Shown one piece after another: positions 38,967 to 48,075 of a DNA stretch of 64,000 nt. This DNA is from Brenneria alni. Lineage in GTDB: Bacteria; Pseudomonadota; Gammaproteobacteria; Enterobacterales; Enterobacteriaceae. The position numbers and the translations under genes were made by a program. The DNA lies in the NCBI RefSeq assembly GCF_003666245.1, contig NZ_MJLZ01000009.1, forward strand, positions 31,544-95,543, in the 5' to 3' direction. Under the pieces are notes generated by a model. That model saw nothing but the letters and a program-made list of their open reading frames with translations, made no database searches and had not been told where the DNA came from. Within the stretch, counting starts at the first letter, position 1. Every line of letters begins with the position of its first letter.

Positions 38967-40124
38967 ATGTTTTCCTCTGTCTCTCAATTTAAAGCGGCGG
39001 AAGCCGTTCTGCGTATCGAACGCACCTCGTTGCGCGTACAACAGCCGGCGTCCAGCGGCGATATGATCTCGCTGGCGATGGGCGAACCCGACTTTGATAC
39101 GCCGCCACGCATCGTACAGGCCGCCGCCGACGCGTTGAAAAACGGCTTTACCCATTATGCGCCGCTGCTGGGTGATAAACAGTTGTGTCAGGCGCTGGCG
39201 GATCATATTTCCGCTCAGTCCGGCTATGCGGTAAAAGCGGGCGAAGTATTGGTGACGCACGGCGGCACCGCCGGACTGTCGGCGGCGATCTTATCGATGG
39301 TCAATCCTGGCGATCGAGTGGTGATCCCCGATCCTACCTATTCGCTGTATGCGGATCTGGTTAATATGGCGGGCGGCGTTTGCGTGCCGATGCCCTGTAA
39401 GGCCGATCTCCACTGGGATCTGGCACGGTTGGACAACGTACTGGAAGAAGCCCGGCTGTTTGTCTTCTGCAACCCGGGTAATCCCACCGGTATCGTGCAT
39501 ACCCGTGAAGAGATTGAAACGCTGGGCAAACTGGTCAATAAACACAATACATTGGTTATCGCCGACGAGGCATACAGCGATCTGGTGTTCAATGGCGAGC
39601 CGTTCACCTCGGTGTTGGCGTTGCCGACGTTCCGCGGGCGCACCCTGTACTGCCAGACGTTCTCGAAAAGCTATGCCATGACCGGCTGGCGCGTCGGCTA
39701 TCTGGCCGGTAGCGCCGGAATGATCGCCGCCGCCGCCAGGGTGCATAATAGCGTCAATGGCTCGGTGAACAGCGCGGTTCAGCGAGCGGCGCTGGTGGCG
39801 CTCAAAGAGTGTAAAGATGACGTCAAACGTATGTATGATATTTACCGTGAACGCCGTGTATTAATGATAGAGGGGCTGAGGGACATCCCCGGTCTGACGC
39901 TCAATGAGCCGGAAGGCGCGTTCTATTGCTTCCCGTCTTACGAAATGCCGATTCCATCCATCGACATGGTTGCCCTGCTGCGCGAACAGGGTATCGCCGT
40001 GCGGCCAGGCAGTGAATTCGGCGCGGCGGGCGAAGGGCACTTGCGTCTTTCTTACGCGGCCAGCAAAGAGGCTATCGTTGAAGGTATCAAACGCCTGAAA
40101 CAGGGGTTGGCGATGCTGCGGTAA
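38967..40124 (+). CDS. class I/II pyridoxal-phosphate aminotransferase
   Basis: The 385-residue enzyme belongs to the aspartate aminotransferase fold I. It shows the CNPGNPTG motif (about residues 168-175), the aspartate that binds the pyridine in VIADEAYSDLVF, and the PLP lysine in FSKSYAMTGWRVGYLAG. The C-terminal arginine that binds substrate carboxylate is in RLSYA. It would transaminate an amino acid or keto acid released by the hydantoinase-like enzyme. It follows the SDR by 33 bases in the same operon. Confidence 0.9.
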   Translation: MFSSVSQFKAAEAVLRIERTSLRVQQPASSGDMISLAMGEPDFDTPPRIVQAAADALKNGFTHYAPLLGDKQLCQALADHISAQSGYAVKAGEVLVTHGGTAGLSAAILSMVNPGDRVVIPDPTYSLYADLVNMAGGVCVPMPCKADLHWDLARLDNVLEEARLFVFCNPGNPTGIVHTREEIETLGKLVNKHNTLVIADEAYSDLVFNGEPFTSVLALPTFRGRTLYCQTFSKSYAMTGWRVGYLAGSAGMIAAAARVHNSVNGSVNSAVQRAALVALKECKDDVKRMYDIYRERRVLMIEGLRDIPGLTLNEPEGAFYCFPSYEMPIPSIDMVALLREQGIAVRPGSEFGAAGEGHLRLSYAASKEAIVEGIKRLKQGLAMLR

Positions 40125-40159
40125 CCCTGCCTGATGACAATAACCAACGGATAAGGATC

Positions 40160-40780
40160 ATGATGAGGAAACCCCTGCGCAGTGACACCGAGAGAAACCG
40201 TAAGAACCTGATTCAGGCGGCGGCAAAACTATTTGAAGTGGCGGAAGGGCCGATCAGCATGACGGAAATCGCCAATGAGGCTGGCGTTTCGGTGGCGACG
40301 GCGTATCGGCAATTCGCTTCGGTTGAGGAAGTGCTGAACACCTATCGTCACGACGTCGGCGCGTTGTTGCTTGAATACAGCCAGAAACAGTCCGGCAGCG
40401 GCCTGGAGCGGCTGGATAGCATCAGCCGCTACTGGATCAAACTGGTGCGTCAGCGCGGTGCGGCGATGGTGCCGATGCGTAACCGCCGGGGATATCTGGA
40501 ACGCCTGTGGGAAGGGGCGGAATACCTGCTGGTGCAAGCCAATGCCGTACGGCCCGCGCTGCGTGACGCTATGGAAGAGATGGATCTGCCGGATATCGGC
40601 GATAAGGCGGTATTTCTGTGGAATATTCTGTTTGACCCGCGTGAAATTTTCGATCTGATTGACACCGTGGGCCTGACCGAAAAGCAGGTGGGCACGCAAC
40701 TAATGTCGGTACTGGTCGGTGGCCTGCGCGGTTTTGCCACGGCCAATTCGTTTTCTCTCGACGACTGTCGGGTGAAATAA
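40160..40780 (+). CDS. TetR-family transcriptional regulator
   Basis: The 206-residue protein has an N-terminal helix-turn-helix (about 10-55: NRKNLIQAAAKLFEVAEGPISMTEIANEAGVSVATAYRQFASVEEVLNTY), typical of TetR regulators, and a helical ligand-binding C-terminus. It is the last gene of the RraA-MFS-hyuAB-SDR-aminotransferase run, 35 bases after the aminotransferase, so it is likely co-transcribed and self-regulated. The palindrome at 32214-32227 is the best candidate operator. Confidence 0.9.
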   Translation: MMRKPLRSDTERNRKNLIQAAAKLFEVAEGPISMTEIANEAGVSVATAYRQFASVEEVLNTYRHDVGALLLEYSQKQSGSGLERLDSISRYWIKLVRQRGAAMVPMRNRRGYLERLWEGAEYLLVQANAVRPALRDAMEEMDLPDIGDKAVFLWNILFDPREIFDLIDTVGLTEKQVGTQLMSVLVGGLRGFATANSFSLDDCRVK

Positions 40781-40904
40781 CGCCTTAGCCGCCTGCGGGA
40801 GGATTGCGTTCGTTAGCTGGAAAAAGCACAACAGCATTATCGCCATCATTGTGTTTCGTACCGTCCGCCGTTGGCGGTATGTTCTCTTTTTATGAGTAAA
40901 TATC

Positions 40905-41774
40905 GTGCCATTAAAACATCTGCTGTTGATTATATTCATCGTCGCTTGTTGGGCGTTCAATGCCGTGGCGATCAAGATGGGGGTGAGTGAGATCCCGCCG
41001 CTATTTATGACGTTACTGCGTTTTATCGTCGTGGCTGCGCTGGTGGTGCCTTTCACCCGTATTCGCCGGGCGCAGTTGCCGGTGCTGTGTTGTCTGGCAT
41101 TTACCTTTGGTTTTATGCATTTTTCATTGTTGTTTCTAGGGGTGACCTACACCGATGCCGGTACGGCAGCCGTTATTGTGCAGTTGGGAACGCCTCTGGC
41201 CATGATATTGGCGGCTATCTGCTATCATGAAAGGCTGAATGCAAGGCAAATGAGCGGTATTGTGCTGTCGTTGGCAGGGCTGGCGGTGCTTTGCGGCAGT
41301 CCGACGCTCAACAGTTGGCTGGGGGGATTAATCCTGCTGATTAGCGCATTGGGATGGGCTGTCACCAATGTTATCGTGCGCCGGGTTTCGGCTATCCATC
41401 CCGTGACGATGGCGGGATGGATGTCGCTGTTGGCGATCCCGATAGTCGGGATAATGTCATGGCTGTTTGAGTCGCATCAGTTGACCGCCATGACCCACGC
41501 CAGTTGGCGCGGATGGTTTGCCGTGCTATATAGCGCCATCGTATGCTCCGTCGTGGCTTATTCATTGTGGTATGGCTTACTCCGGCAATATCCTGTCAAC
41601 CAGATTATTCCCTGGTCATTACTTAGCCCGGTTTTTGCCTTGCTGATGGGGGCCGTAGTATTGGGCGACAGTCTGAATCCGTGGAAAGTAACGGGCGCGG
41701 CAATCGTCGTCGGCGGCACGTTTATCGCCCTATATAGTAAACATCAACTTACTGCGGCTAAAAAATTAAACTGA
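40905..41774 (+). CDS. EamA/DMT-family transporter
   Basis: The 289-residue protein has ten hydrophobic segments in two EamA repeats (residues about 1-135 and 140-280), the drug/metabolite transporter pattern seen in amino-acid and metabolite exporters. Signatures are ACWAFNAVAIKMGV in helix 1 and SLLSPVFALLMGAVVLGD in helix 9. The start is GTG at 40905. It is separated from the TetR gene by 124 bases, so it may have its own promoter. Its stop overlaps a tiny signal-peptide-like frame. Confidence 0.85.
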   Translation: MPLKHLLLIIFIVACWAFNAVAIKMGVSEIPPLFMTLLRFIVVAALVVPFTRIRRAQLPVLCCLAFTFGFMHFSLLFLGVTYTDAGTAAVIVQLGTPLAMILAAICYHERLNARQMSGIVLSLAGLAVLCGSPTLNSWLGGLILLISALGWAVTNVIVRRVSAIHPVTMAGWMSLLAIPIVGIMSWLFESHQLTAMTHASWRGWFAVLYSAIVCSVVAYSLWYGLLRQYPVNQIIPWSLLSPVFALLMGAVVLGDSLNPWKVTGAAIVVGGTFIALYSKHQLTAAKKLN

Positions 41775-41887
41775 TGTCATTATCTATCATCAGCGTTTTT
41801 TTGGTGGCTTTGCCTGTCGTCGCAGCGGATATACCTCTCACTAAACTTAAAGAAAGACCTGATATTAATATTAGTAATCAAGATTAG
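41774..41887 (+). CDS. 37-residue frame with a signal-peptide-like start
   Basis: The ATG at 41774 shares its A with the stop of the transporter gene (TGATG), the arrangement of coupled genes. The predicted peptide starts MSLSIISVFLVALPVVAAD, a good Sec signal peptide with an Ala-x-Ala-like site, and ends after 37 residues. It overlaps the 3' end of the opposite effector-like gene. It could be a truncated periplasmic protein or a real small secreted peptide; chance cannot be excluded. Confidence 0.35.
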   Translation: MSLSIISVFLVALPVVAADIPLTKLKERPDINISNQD

Positions 41888-42668
41888 GCCCGTAATAAGT
41901 TTTTTCCGGCGTCATAATAAGGTTTACATAATGGGTACAATCGTCTTCATCAGCTCCTTGACTAACATGTAACCTGACTGCCGAAATGTTGTACTCGTTA
42001 CTAAGGCTAAGTAAGTTTTGTTCTGTGACGAGGCTACTTTCATCTTCATCTTCCAGAGCACACCCCCCGACAAGTTGGATATCAATATTTGTTTTTCCGC
42101 CCATTTTTTTTATTGAATTAATTAAATGATCTATCGCTTCATTGGCATCTTCAAGGCCTGAGTAATGATAGATGCCCATTACCATGTTTCCTGATTCATT
42201 CTTACTCCTTCCGCATATTGCAACACAAGGGCCAAGTGCTTTGGTGCCGATACTGTTGTAATGTTGCGTGGTAGTCGCCATGCATTCATCCATGTCGACA
42301 TCCAATACACGTCCTGAGTTAGGTACGCTCGTGCGATTTGTTGCTTCGATGCCACCCGCGTTGAATAATGAACGATAGGTTTGTTCCAATATGCGGTATG
42401 GGCGCATATTGATGTTTGATGACGACCTTTCCTGGTTACCAGCCGTAGGACGTGCCATTTGCGCCAGGCTCAGTTGGCGTTCATGGTCGGTCGCGGTATT
42501 AACAACACGAGAGGGTAATGATTGTGGATGATTCGTTACGTTGGAGGAAGAGGCAACATCTTGGTATTCAGAATGGCTTAACATTCCAGAGTTCGTTGCT
42601 TCCTGGTCGCTAAGATCTTGATAGTGAGTTTGCCAGTTATTTGGATAGATATTATTCATTATGTGCAT
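41871..42668 (-). CDS. CheD-like deamidase-domain protein, candidate secreted effector
   Basis: Residue numbers here count from an in-frame TTG at 42689. The chosen ATG at 42668 is residue 8 and gives 265 residues; another ATG lies at 42659, and no start has a strong Shine-Dalgarno. The first 125 residues are polar, rich in Ser, Asn, Thr and Gln, and look disordered, like a type III secretion leader. Residues 145-267 follow the order of CheD glutamine deamidases: TKALGPCVAIC (T149 six before C155, as in CheD), then H175 in GIYHYSG, a helix (ANEAIDHLINSIKKMG), QLVGGCAL, and a second helix. CheD in chemotaxis is a short protein without such a leader. No chemotaxis genes are near. The gene is AT-rich and flanked by an IS remnant. 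Target unknown. Confidence 0.65.
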   Translation of the reverse strand: MHIMNNIYPNNWQTHYQDLSDQEATNSGMLSHSEYQDVASSSNVTNHPQSLPSRVVNTATDHERQLSLAQMARPTAGNQERSSSNINMRPYRILEQTYRSLFNAGGIEATNRTSVPNSGRVLDVDMDECMATTTQHYNSIGTKALGPCVAICGRSKNESGNMVMGIYHYSGLEDANEAIDHLINSIKKMGGKTNIDIQLVGGCALEDEDESSLVTEQNLLSLSNEYNISAVRLHVSQGADEDDCTHYVNLIMTPEKTYYGPNLDY

Positions 42669-42764
42669 ATTTTTTCTATTCTCATTCAATTTGTTGATGT
42701 TTATTTATTCAATCTTTAGCATGATTAATTTTTTTACAGACATTCTGTGGCGACTTACGGTTTA

Positions 42765-42791
42765 TTTGTGGTGTATTAAGGATGGAGTTCC
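42765..42791 (-). promoter_or_regulatory. near-consensus HrpL (hrp) box
   Basis: On the minus strand GGAACT (42791-42786) is followed after 14 bases by CCACAAA (42771-42765), about 96 bases before the chosen effector start. The hrp box is GGAACC, 15-17 bases, CCACNNA. Both halves fit well, but the spacer is one or more bases short. A functional link to type III secretion is inferred. Confidence 0.4.
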
Positions 42792-42826
42792 CTATTCTTT
42801 TATTTTTCAGATTAAAGGGAAAATTT

Positions 42827-42985
42827 GGCATTGTTGGATAAATGAGATTTAGTACACAATGTGCCTTTTCGGGCTATGGCACGCAACGCGAACGCTGATC
42901 GGCATACCTAATGTCATTTTATTCAGCGCCTTCATCGGCACCGCACCGCACCGGAACGAAAATGTGAGTTGTTATCGATGGTCGG
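42827..42985 (-). mobile_element. remnant of an IS903-like (IS5 family) element
   Basis: GGCATTGTTGGATAAATG at 42827-42844 matches the 18-bp IS903 terminus at 15 positions. Reading inward on the minus strand, the frame ending at 42849 encodes ALNKMTLGMPISVRVA, clearly the C-terminus of an IS903-group transposase (ALNKM...GMP.SVRIA). Further upstream the frame is interrupted by stops and homology fades. No second end was found. It lies just upstream of the effector-like gene. Confidence 0.75.
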
Positions 42986-43003
42986 CCGAAGTTGGGTTTG
43001 GCT

Positions 43004-43027
43004 GCCCCTGCAGGAGCAGGGGCTTTG
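43004..43027 (+). terminator. GC-rich hairpin followed by TTTG
   Basis: A perfect 8-bp stem (GCCCCTGC at 43004-43011 with GCAGGGGC at 43016-43023, AGGA loop) is followed by TTTGTATT on the plus strand. It sits between the IS remnant and the metG 3' end. It may belong to the remnant; on the metG strand no T-run follows it. Confidence 0.4.
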
Positions 43028-43128
43028 TATTCACCTTCCGATAGCGTGCGTTTGCATCGGACGGGGGAGGGAAGAGGCCGCAGAGACGGCGTAATGAACG
43101 CAGTTTGCTAACGATCTGGACGGCGTAT

Positions 43129-45156
43129 TTATTTCACCTGCATTCCAGGTTTAGCCCCGGAGTCCGGGCTGAGGAGGAAGATGTCGTTTCCACCGGGGCC
43201 AGCGGCCATCACCATACCTTCTGAAACGCCAAAGCGCATTTTGCGCGGAGCCAGGTTTGCCACCATTACGGTCAGCCGACCTTCCAGCACGGAAGGATCC
43301 GGGTAAGCCGTTCGGATGCCGGAGAAGACCTGACGGGTTTCGCCGCCCAGATCCAACGTCAGGCGCAGCAGCTTATCGGAACCGTCAACCCGTTCAGCCT
43401 GTTTGATCTGGGCGATACGCATATCCACTTTATCAAAGTCATCAAAGCTGATGGTTTCCTGTACCGGGTTATCCGCCAGCGGGCCGGATACGGTTTTTGC
43501 GGTCGCCATATCTTCTTTCGACGCATTCACCATGGCCGTGACTTTATCCAGATCGATGCGGTTGAATAGCGCCTTAAAGGTATTCACCTGATGATTCAGC
43601 AAAGGCGCGGTAATCTCATCCCACTTCAGCTCCTGATTCAGAAACGTTTCGGCACGTTGCGCCAATGCAGGCAACACCGGCTTCAGATAGGTCATCAACA
43701 CACGGAACAGATTGATGCCCATTGAGCAGATGGCTTGCAGGTCGGCATCGCGCCCTTCCTCTTTTGCCACTACCCACGGCGCCTTTTCATCCACGTAGCG
43801 GTTGGCCACATCGGCCAGCGCCATCACTTCACGGATCGCTCTGCCTGACTCGCGCTGGCTGTAGGCTTCGGCAATGCTTTCTGCCGCATCGGTAAAGGTT
43901 TGGTACAGTTTCGCATCAGCCAGCTTATCGGCCAGCTTGCCGCCGAAACGCTTACTGATAAAACCGGCATTACGGGACGCCAGATTGACCAGTTTGTTAA
44001 CAATATCGGCATTCACGCGCTGGACAAAGTCTTCCAGATTAAGGTCGATGTCATCAATACGGGAAGAGAGCTTGGCCGCGTAGTAATAACGCAGGCAGTC
44101 TGCATCCAGATGTTGCAGATAGGTGCTGGCCTTGATAAATGTGCCACGTGATTTTGACATCTTGGCGCCGTTGACCGTTACGTAACCGTGTACAAACAGG
44201 TTGGTGGGTTTGCGGAAGTTACTGCCTTCCAGCATTGCCGGCCAGAACAGGCTGTGAAAATAGACAATGTCTTTGCCGATAAAATGATACAGATCGGTGG
44301 TGGAACCCTTACGCCAGAACTCATCGAAATCAAGATCGCTACGTTTATCACACAGATTTTTAAATGAGCCCATATAACCAATCGGCGCGTCCAGCCAGAC
44401 ATAGAAATATTTACCTGGCGCATCCGGCACTTCAAAACCGAAGTAAGGCGCATCGCGGGAGATATCCCACTGCTGCAAGCCGGCATCGAACCACTCCTGC
44501 ATTTTATTGGCAACCTGCTCCTGCAACGCACCTGAACGTGTCCAGGCCTGCAACATGCCGCTGAATGCCGGTAAATCAAAGAAGAAATGTTCTGAGTCGC
44601 GCATCACCGGCGTGGCGCCGGAAACGGCTGACTTCGGATCGATCAGATCCGTTGGGCTGTACGTCGCGCCACAGACTTCACAATTATCGCCATATTGATC
44701 GGTCGCTTTACATTTCGGGCAGGTGCCCTTAACGAAACGGTCCGGCAGGAACATGCCTTTTTCCGGATCGTAAAGCTGGGAGATGGTGCGATTTTTAATA
44801 AAGCCGTTCTCTTTGAGGCGACGGTAAATCAGCCCGGACAGCTCACGGTTTTCTTCACTGTGCGTGGAGTGATAATTGTCATAGCTGATGTTGAAACCCG
44901 CGAAATCCTGCTGATGCTCCTGACTCATCGCCGCAATCATCTGCTCGGGCGCGATCCCCATCTGCTGGGCTTTCAGCATGATTGGCGTGCCGTGGGCGTC
45001 GTCTGCACAGATAAAGTGAACCTGGTTGCCGCGCATTCGCTGGAAACGAACCCAGATATCCGCCTGAATGTGTTCAAGCATATGACCGAGGTGGATCGAA
45101 CCGTTAGCGTAAGGCAGCGCGCACGTTACCAATATTTTCTTTGCGACTTGAGTCAT
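43129..45156 (-). CDS. metG: methionyl-tRNA synthetase
   Basis: The 675-residue class I synthetase charges tRNA-Met. The HIGH-type motif is [10 protein letters not shown] near residue 20, a four-cysteine zinc knuckle is [18 protein letters not shown], and the KMSKS loop is [11 protein letters not shown]. An anticodon-binding domain follows, and the last 100 residues are the tRNA-binding dimerisation domain ([25 protein letters not shown]). Length equals E. coli MetG. It is divergent from mrp across 225 bases, as in E. coli. Confidence 0.98.
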   Translation of the reverse strand: MTQVAKKILVTCALPYANGSIHLGHMLEHIQADIWVRFQRMRGNQVHFICADDAHGTPIMLKAQQMGIAPEQMIAAMSQEHQQDFAGFNISYDNYHSTHSEENRELSGLIYRRLKENGFIKNRTISQLYDPEKGMFLPDRFVKGTCPKCKATDQYGDNCEVCGATYSPTDLIDPKSAVSGATPVMRDSEHFFFDLPAFSGMLQAWTRSGALQEQVANKMQEWFDAGLQQWDISRDAPYFGFEVPDAPGKYFYVWLDAPIGYMGSFKNLCDKRSDLDFDEFWRKGSTTDLYHFIGKDIVYFHSLFWPAMLEGSNFRKPTNLFVHGYVTVNGAKMSKSRGTFIKASTYLQHLDADCLRYYYAAKLSSRIDDIDLNLEDFVQRVNADIVNKLVNLASRNAGFISKRFGGKLADKLADAKLYQTFTDAAESIAEAYSQRESGRAIREVMALADVANRYVDEKAPWVVAKEEGRDADLQAICSMGINLFRVLMTYLKPVLPALAQRAETFLNQELKWDEITAPLLNHQVNTFKALFNRIDLDKVTAMVNASKEDMATAKTVSGPLADNPVQETISFDDFDKVDMRIAQIKQAERVDGSDKLLRLTLDLGGETRQVFSGIRTAYPDPSVLEGRLTVMVANLAPRKMRFGVSEGMVMAAGPGGNDIFLLSPDSGAKPGMQVK

Positions 45157-45381
45157 AAGGAACTTGCTTTCTTTTGATGATAGAGGGAAGCCGATGTTAA
45201 CCGATAGCGCCTTAGCGCGTAAACCGCTGCCTTATGCAAACCGGTTTGAAGACCAAACCGTTGTGGCTATTTTGCGAAGCGTTACGGGGTTTTTTATCGC
45301 TGATGACGCCAGCCGTATGTCCTTCTGGTATGCTATAACGGTTTTTTATCGGTTAAATAACGAGAATTTCAAGGAGCCGGA

Positions 45382-46491
45382 ATGAACCCTAATCTCCCCG
45401 ATCAGCGTCCGGAAGCACTGCGTGCTATGGTTACCGGGGTACTCTCGTCTTTTCAGCACCCGACGTTGAAAAATAACCTGACGACCCTGAATGCGCTGCA
45501 TCACTGTGCGCTGCTGGATGATGTGTTGCATATTGAATTGACCATGCCCTTTGCCTGGCTTGGTGGTCTGGAAGCATTAAAAGAAGCGATGAGTGATGAG
45601 CTGCTGCGCCTGTCTGGCGCGGCGGCGGTAGAGTGGCGTTTAACGCACAGTATCGCCACGTTGCGCCGGGTGAACGATCAGGCCGGGGTGAAAGGCGTGA
45701 AGAATATTATTGCGGTCAGCTCCGGCAAAGGCGGCGTCGGCAAGTCCAGTACTGCGGTGAATATGGCGCTGGCGCTGGCGGCGGAAGGGGGCAATGTCGG
45801 TATTCTGGATGCCGATATCTATGGGCCGTCGATTCCCACCATGCTTGGGGCGGCGAGCGAACGCCCGACCTCGCCGGACGGTCAGCATATGGCGCCGATT
45901 ATGGCGCACGGACTGGCAACCAATTCGATTGGTTATCTGGTCACCGATGATAACGCTATGGTGTGGCGCGGGCCGATGGCCAGTAAGGCGCTGCTGCAAC
46001 TGCTGCAGGACACCCTCTGGCCGGATCTGGATTATCTGGTGCTGGACATGCCGCCGGGAACCGGGGATATCCAGCTTACGCTGGCGCAGAGTATTCCTGT
46101 CACCGGTGCGGTAGTGGTGACTACGCCGCAGGATATCGCGCTGATGGATGCCATGAAAGGCATTGCCATGTTCGAGAAGGTCAGCGTGCCGGTTCTGGGC
46201 ATCGTAGAAAACATGAGCGTGCATATTTGTAGTCATTGCGGCCATCTGGAACCGATTTTCGGGGCAGGCGGAGCGCAGAAACTGGCGGAAAAATACCATT
46301 GCGCGCTGTTGGGGCAACTGCCGCTGCATATTTCGCTGCGCGAAGATCTGGATCGTGGCGAACCGACGGTGGTCAGTCATCCTGACAGCGAATTTACCTC
46401 ATTGTATCGTGAGCTGGCCGGGCAGGTTGCCGCACAGCTTTACTGGCAGGGGGAGGTGATTCCGACCGAAATCGCTTTCCGCGCCTTGTAA
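45382..46491 (+). CDS. mrp: Fe-S carrier ATPase Mrp/ApbC
   Basis: The 369-residue P-loop protein binds and transfers Fe-S clusters. The N-terminal MIP18-like segment (about 1-95) precedes a deviant Walker A, SSGKGGVGKSS (about 113-123). DADIYGPSIPTML follows, and the cluster cysteine pair is in HICSHCGH. Length matches E. coli Mrp. A possible promoter with TATAAC lies near 45334. Confidence 0.95.
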   Translation: MNPNLPDQRPEALRAMVTGVLSSFQHPTLKNNLTTLNALHHCALLDDVLHIELTMPFAWLGGLEALKEAMSDELLRLSGAAAVEWRLTHSIATLRRVNDQAGVKGVKNIIAVSSGKGGVGKSSTAVNMALALAAEGGNVGILDADIYGPSIPTMLGAASERPTSPDGQHMAPIMAHGLATNSIGYLVTDDNAMVWRGPMASKALLQLLQDTLWPDLDYLVLDMPPGTGDIQLTLAQSIPVTGAVVVTTPQDIALMDAMKGIAMFEKVSVPVLGIVENMSVHICSHCGHLEPIFGAGGAQKLAEKYHCALLGQLPLHISLREDLDRGEPTVVSHPDSEFTSLYRELAGQVAAQLYWQGEVIPTEIAFRAL

Positions 46492-46559
46492 TCGGCCACA
46501 AGATAATCGGTTACTCGTCCCATCCCTGGGGGCCTTTAGGGTCGCCGCAATCGGCGTTC

Positions 46560-46579
46560 AAAACACCGGGAGTGTTTTT
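46560..46579 (+). terminator. probable mrp terminator
   Basis: AAAACAC (46560-46566) pairs perfectly with GTGTTTT (46572-46578) around a 5-base loop, ending in TTTTT. It is 68 bases after mrp. The rest of the 277-base mrp-udk gap shows no gene. Confidence 0.55.
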
Positions 46580-46768
46580 GGCGCGGAAATGACGGAGGGA
46601 CAGCCGTAATAACAAAGAGATAGCACAGATCGGGGAGCGGCGTATTCCGGCTGGCCAGCGTGAAATGGAAACGCTGGCATGAATAGCGCTAACTCCCTAT
46701 AATTGCCGCGTCACGGCACCCATTGGTGTATCCCTCTCTTTTTTTATGTTAATCAGGTCGTTAATACC

Positions 46769-47410
46769 ATGACTGATAAATCTCATCAGTGTGTCATCAT
46801 CGGGATAGCGGGTGCATCTGCTTCCGGTAAAAGTCTTATTTCCAGCACACTGTACCGTGAATTGCGTGACCAGGTTGGTGACGAGCATATTGGTGTGATA
46901 CCCGAAGACAGTTACTACAAAGATCAACGTCACCTGACGATGGAAGAGCGGGTCAAGACGAATTACGATCACCCCAACGCAATGGATCACAGCCTGTTGC
47001 TGACGCATCTTAAAATGTTAAAAGCGGGTCAGGCGATAGAACTTCCCTTGTACAGCTATGTTGAACATACCCGTAAGCAGGAAACGGTGCACCTTGAGCC
47101 AAAGAAGGTCATTATTCTGGAAGGCATTCTGCTGCTGACGGAAGCCCGTCTGCGTGATGAGATGAATTTTTCCATTTTTGTTGATACGCCACTGGATATC
47201 TGCCTGATGCGCCGGATGCGGCGCGATGTTAACGAACGTGGCCGTTCAATGGATTCTGTTATGGAGCAGTATCAGAAAACGGTACGTCCGATGTTCCTGC
47301 AATTCATTGAGCCATCAAAACAATATGCCGATATTATCGTGCCACGCGGCGGGAAAAACCGGATTGCGATTGATATTCTGAAAGCCAAGATAAGCCAGTT
47401 CTTTGAATAA
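46769..47410 (+). CDS. udk: uridine/cytidine kinase
   Basis: The 213-residue P-loop kinase phosphorylates uridine and cytidine in pyrimidine salvage. The Walker A GASASGKS is near residue 15 and VILEGILLL near 108. The ATG at 46769 gives [15 protein letters not shown], matching E. coli in start and length; the frame opens 66 bases upstream without homology. It heads udk-dcd-asmA, a conserved enterobacterial group. Confidence 0.97.
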   Translation: MTDKSHQCVIIGIAGASASGKSLISSTLYRELRDQVGDEHIGVIPEDSYYKDQRHLTMEERVKTNYDHPNAMDHSLLLTHLKMLKAGQAIELPLYSYVEHTRKQETVHLEPKKVIILEGILLLTEARLRDEMNFSIFVDTPLDICLMRRMRRDVNERGRSMDSVMEQYQKTVRPMFLQFIEPSKQYADIIVPRGGKNRIAIDILKAKISQFFE

Positions 47411-47413
47411 TCT

Positions 47414-47436
47414 TATTGGGTTTTTTTTACCCAATA
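47414..47436. terminator. hairpin with T-run loop between udk and dcd
   Basis: TATTGGGT (47414-47421) and ACCCAATA (47429-47436) form a perfect 8-bp stem, with T residues in the loop rather than after the stem. It is not a standard terminator; an mRNA processing or pausing signal is possible. Confidence 0.3.
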
Positions 47437-47458
47437 CCGATGTTGAGTGGAGAAAAAA

Positions 47459-48040
47459 ATGAGACTGTGTGATCGTGATATCGAGGTCTGGTTGGATGAT
47501 GGCCGGTTGGTCATTACACCCCGTCCGCCAACAGAAAGAATTAATGGCGCGACCGTTGATGTTCGTTTAGGGAATCAGTTCCGGGTTTTCAGAGGGCACA
47601 CTGCGGCCTTTATCGATTTAAGTGGCCCGAAAGATGAAGTCAGCGCGGCGTTGGATCGCGTGATGAGTGATGAAATCAACCTGCCGGAAGGCGAAGCCTT
47701 CTTTCTGCACCCAGGAGAACTGGCGCTGGCGGTAACGCTGGAGTCAGTAACATTGCCGGATAATCTGGTTGGCTGGCTTGACGGACGTTCCTCCCTGGCG
47801 CGTTTAGGGTTGATGGTTCACGTGACAGCACACCGTATCGATCCAGGTTGGCAAGGAAGAATTGTGCTGGAGTTCTATAATTCAGGTAAGTTGCCGTTGG
47901 CATTGCGTCCCGGCATGATGATTGGCGCGCTGAGTTTTGAACCGCTTTCCGGTCCGGCTGCCCGCCCTTATAACCGCCGTCAGGATGCCAAATATAAAGA
48001 CCAGCAAGGTGCTGTGGCAAGCCGGATCGACGAAGACTGA
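47459..48040 (+). CDS. dcd: dCTP deaminase
   Basis: The 193-residue trimeric enzyme deaminates dCTP to dUTP, the main source of dUMP for thymidylate in enterobacteria. The active-site segment [13 protein letters not shown] carries the key Arg and Ser residues, and the catalytic Glu is in [14 protein letters not shown]. The ATG at 47459 gives [17 protein letters not shown] and the E. coli length; a GTG four codons upstream is rejected. asmA follows after 35 bases. Confidence 0.97.
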   Translation: MRLCDRDIEVWLDDGRLVITPRPPTERINGATVDVRLGNQFRVFRGHTAAFIDLSGPKDEVSAALDRVMSDEINLPEGEAFFLHPGELALAVTLESVTLPDNLVGWLDGRSSLARLGLMVHVTAHRIDPGWQGRIVLEFYNSGKLPLALRPGMMIGALSFEPLSGPAARPYNRRQDAKYKDQQGAVASRIDED

Positions 48041-48075
48041 TTGATTGCGGTAAGGCGAATAACAATGAGGATGGC

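Noticed and set aside
41871..42689. Reading the effector-like gene as an ordinary chemotaxis CheD
   Set aside because: The long polar leader and absence of any chemotaxis genes do not fit CheD; only the catalytic domain pattern is shared.
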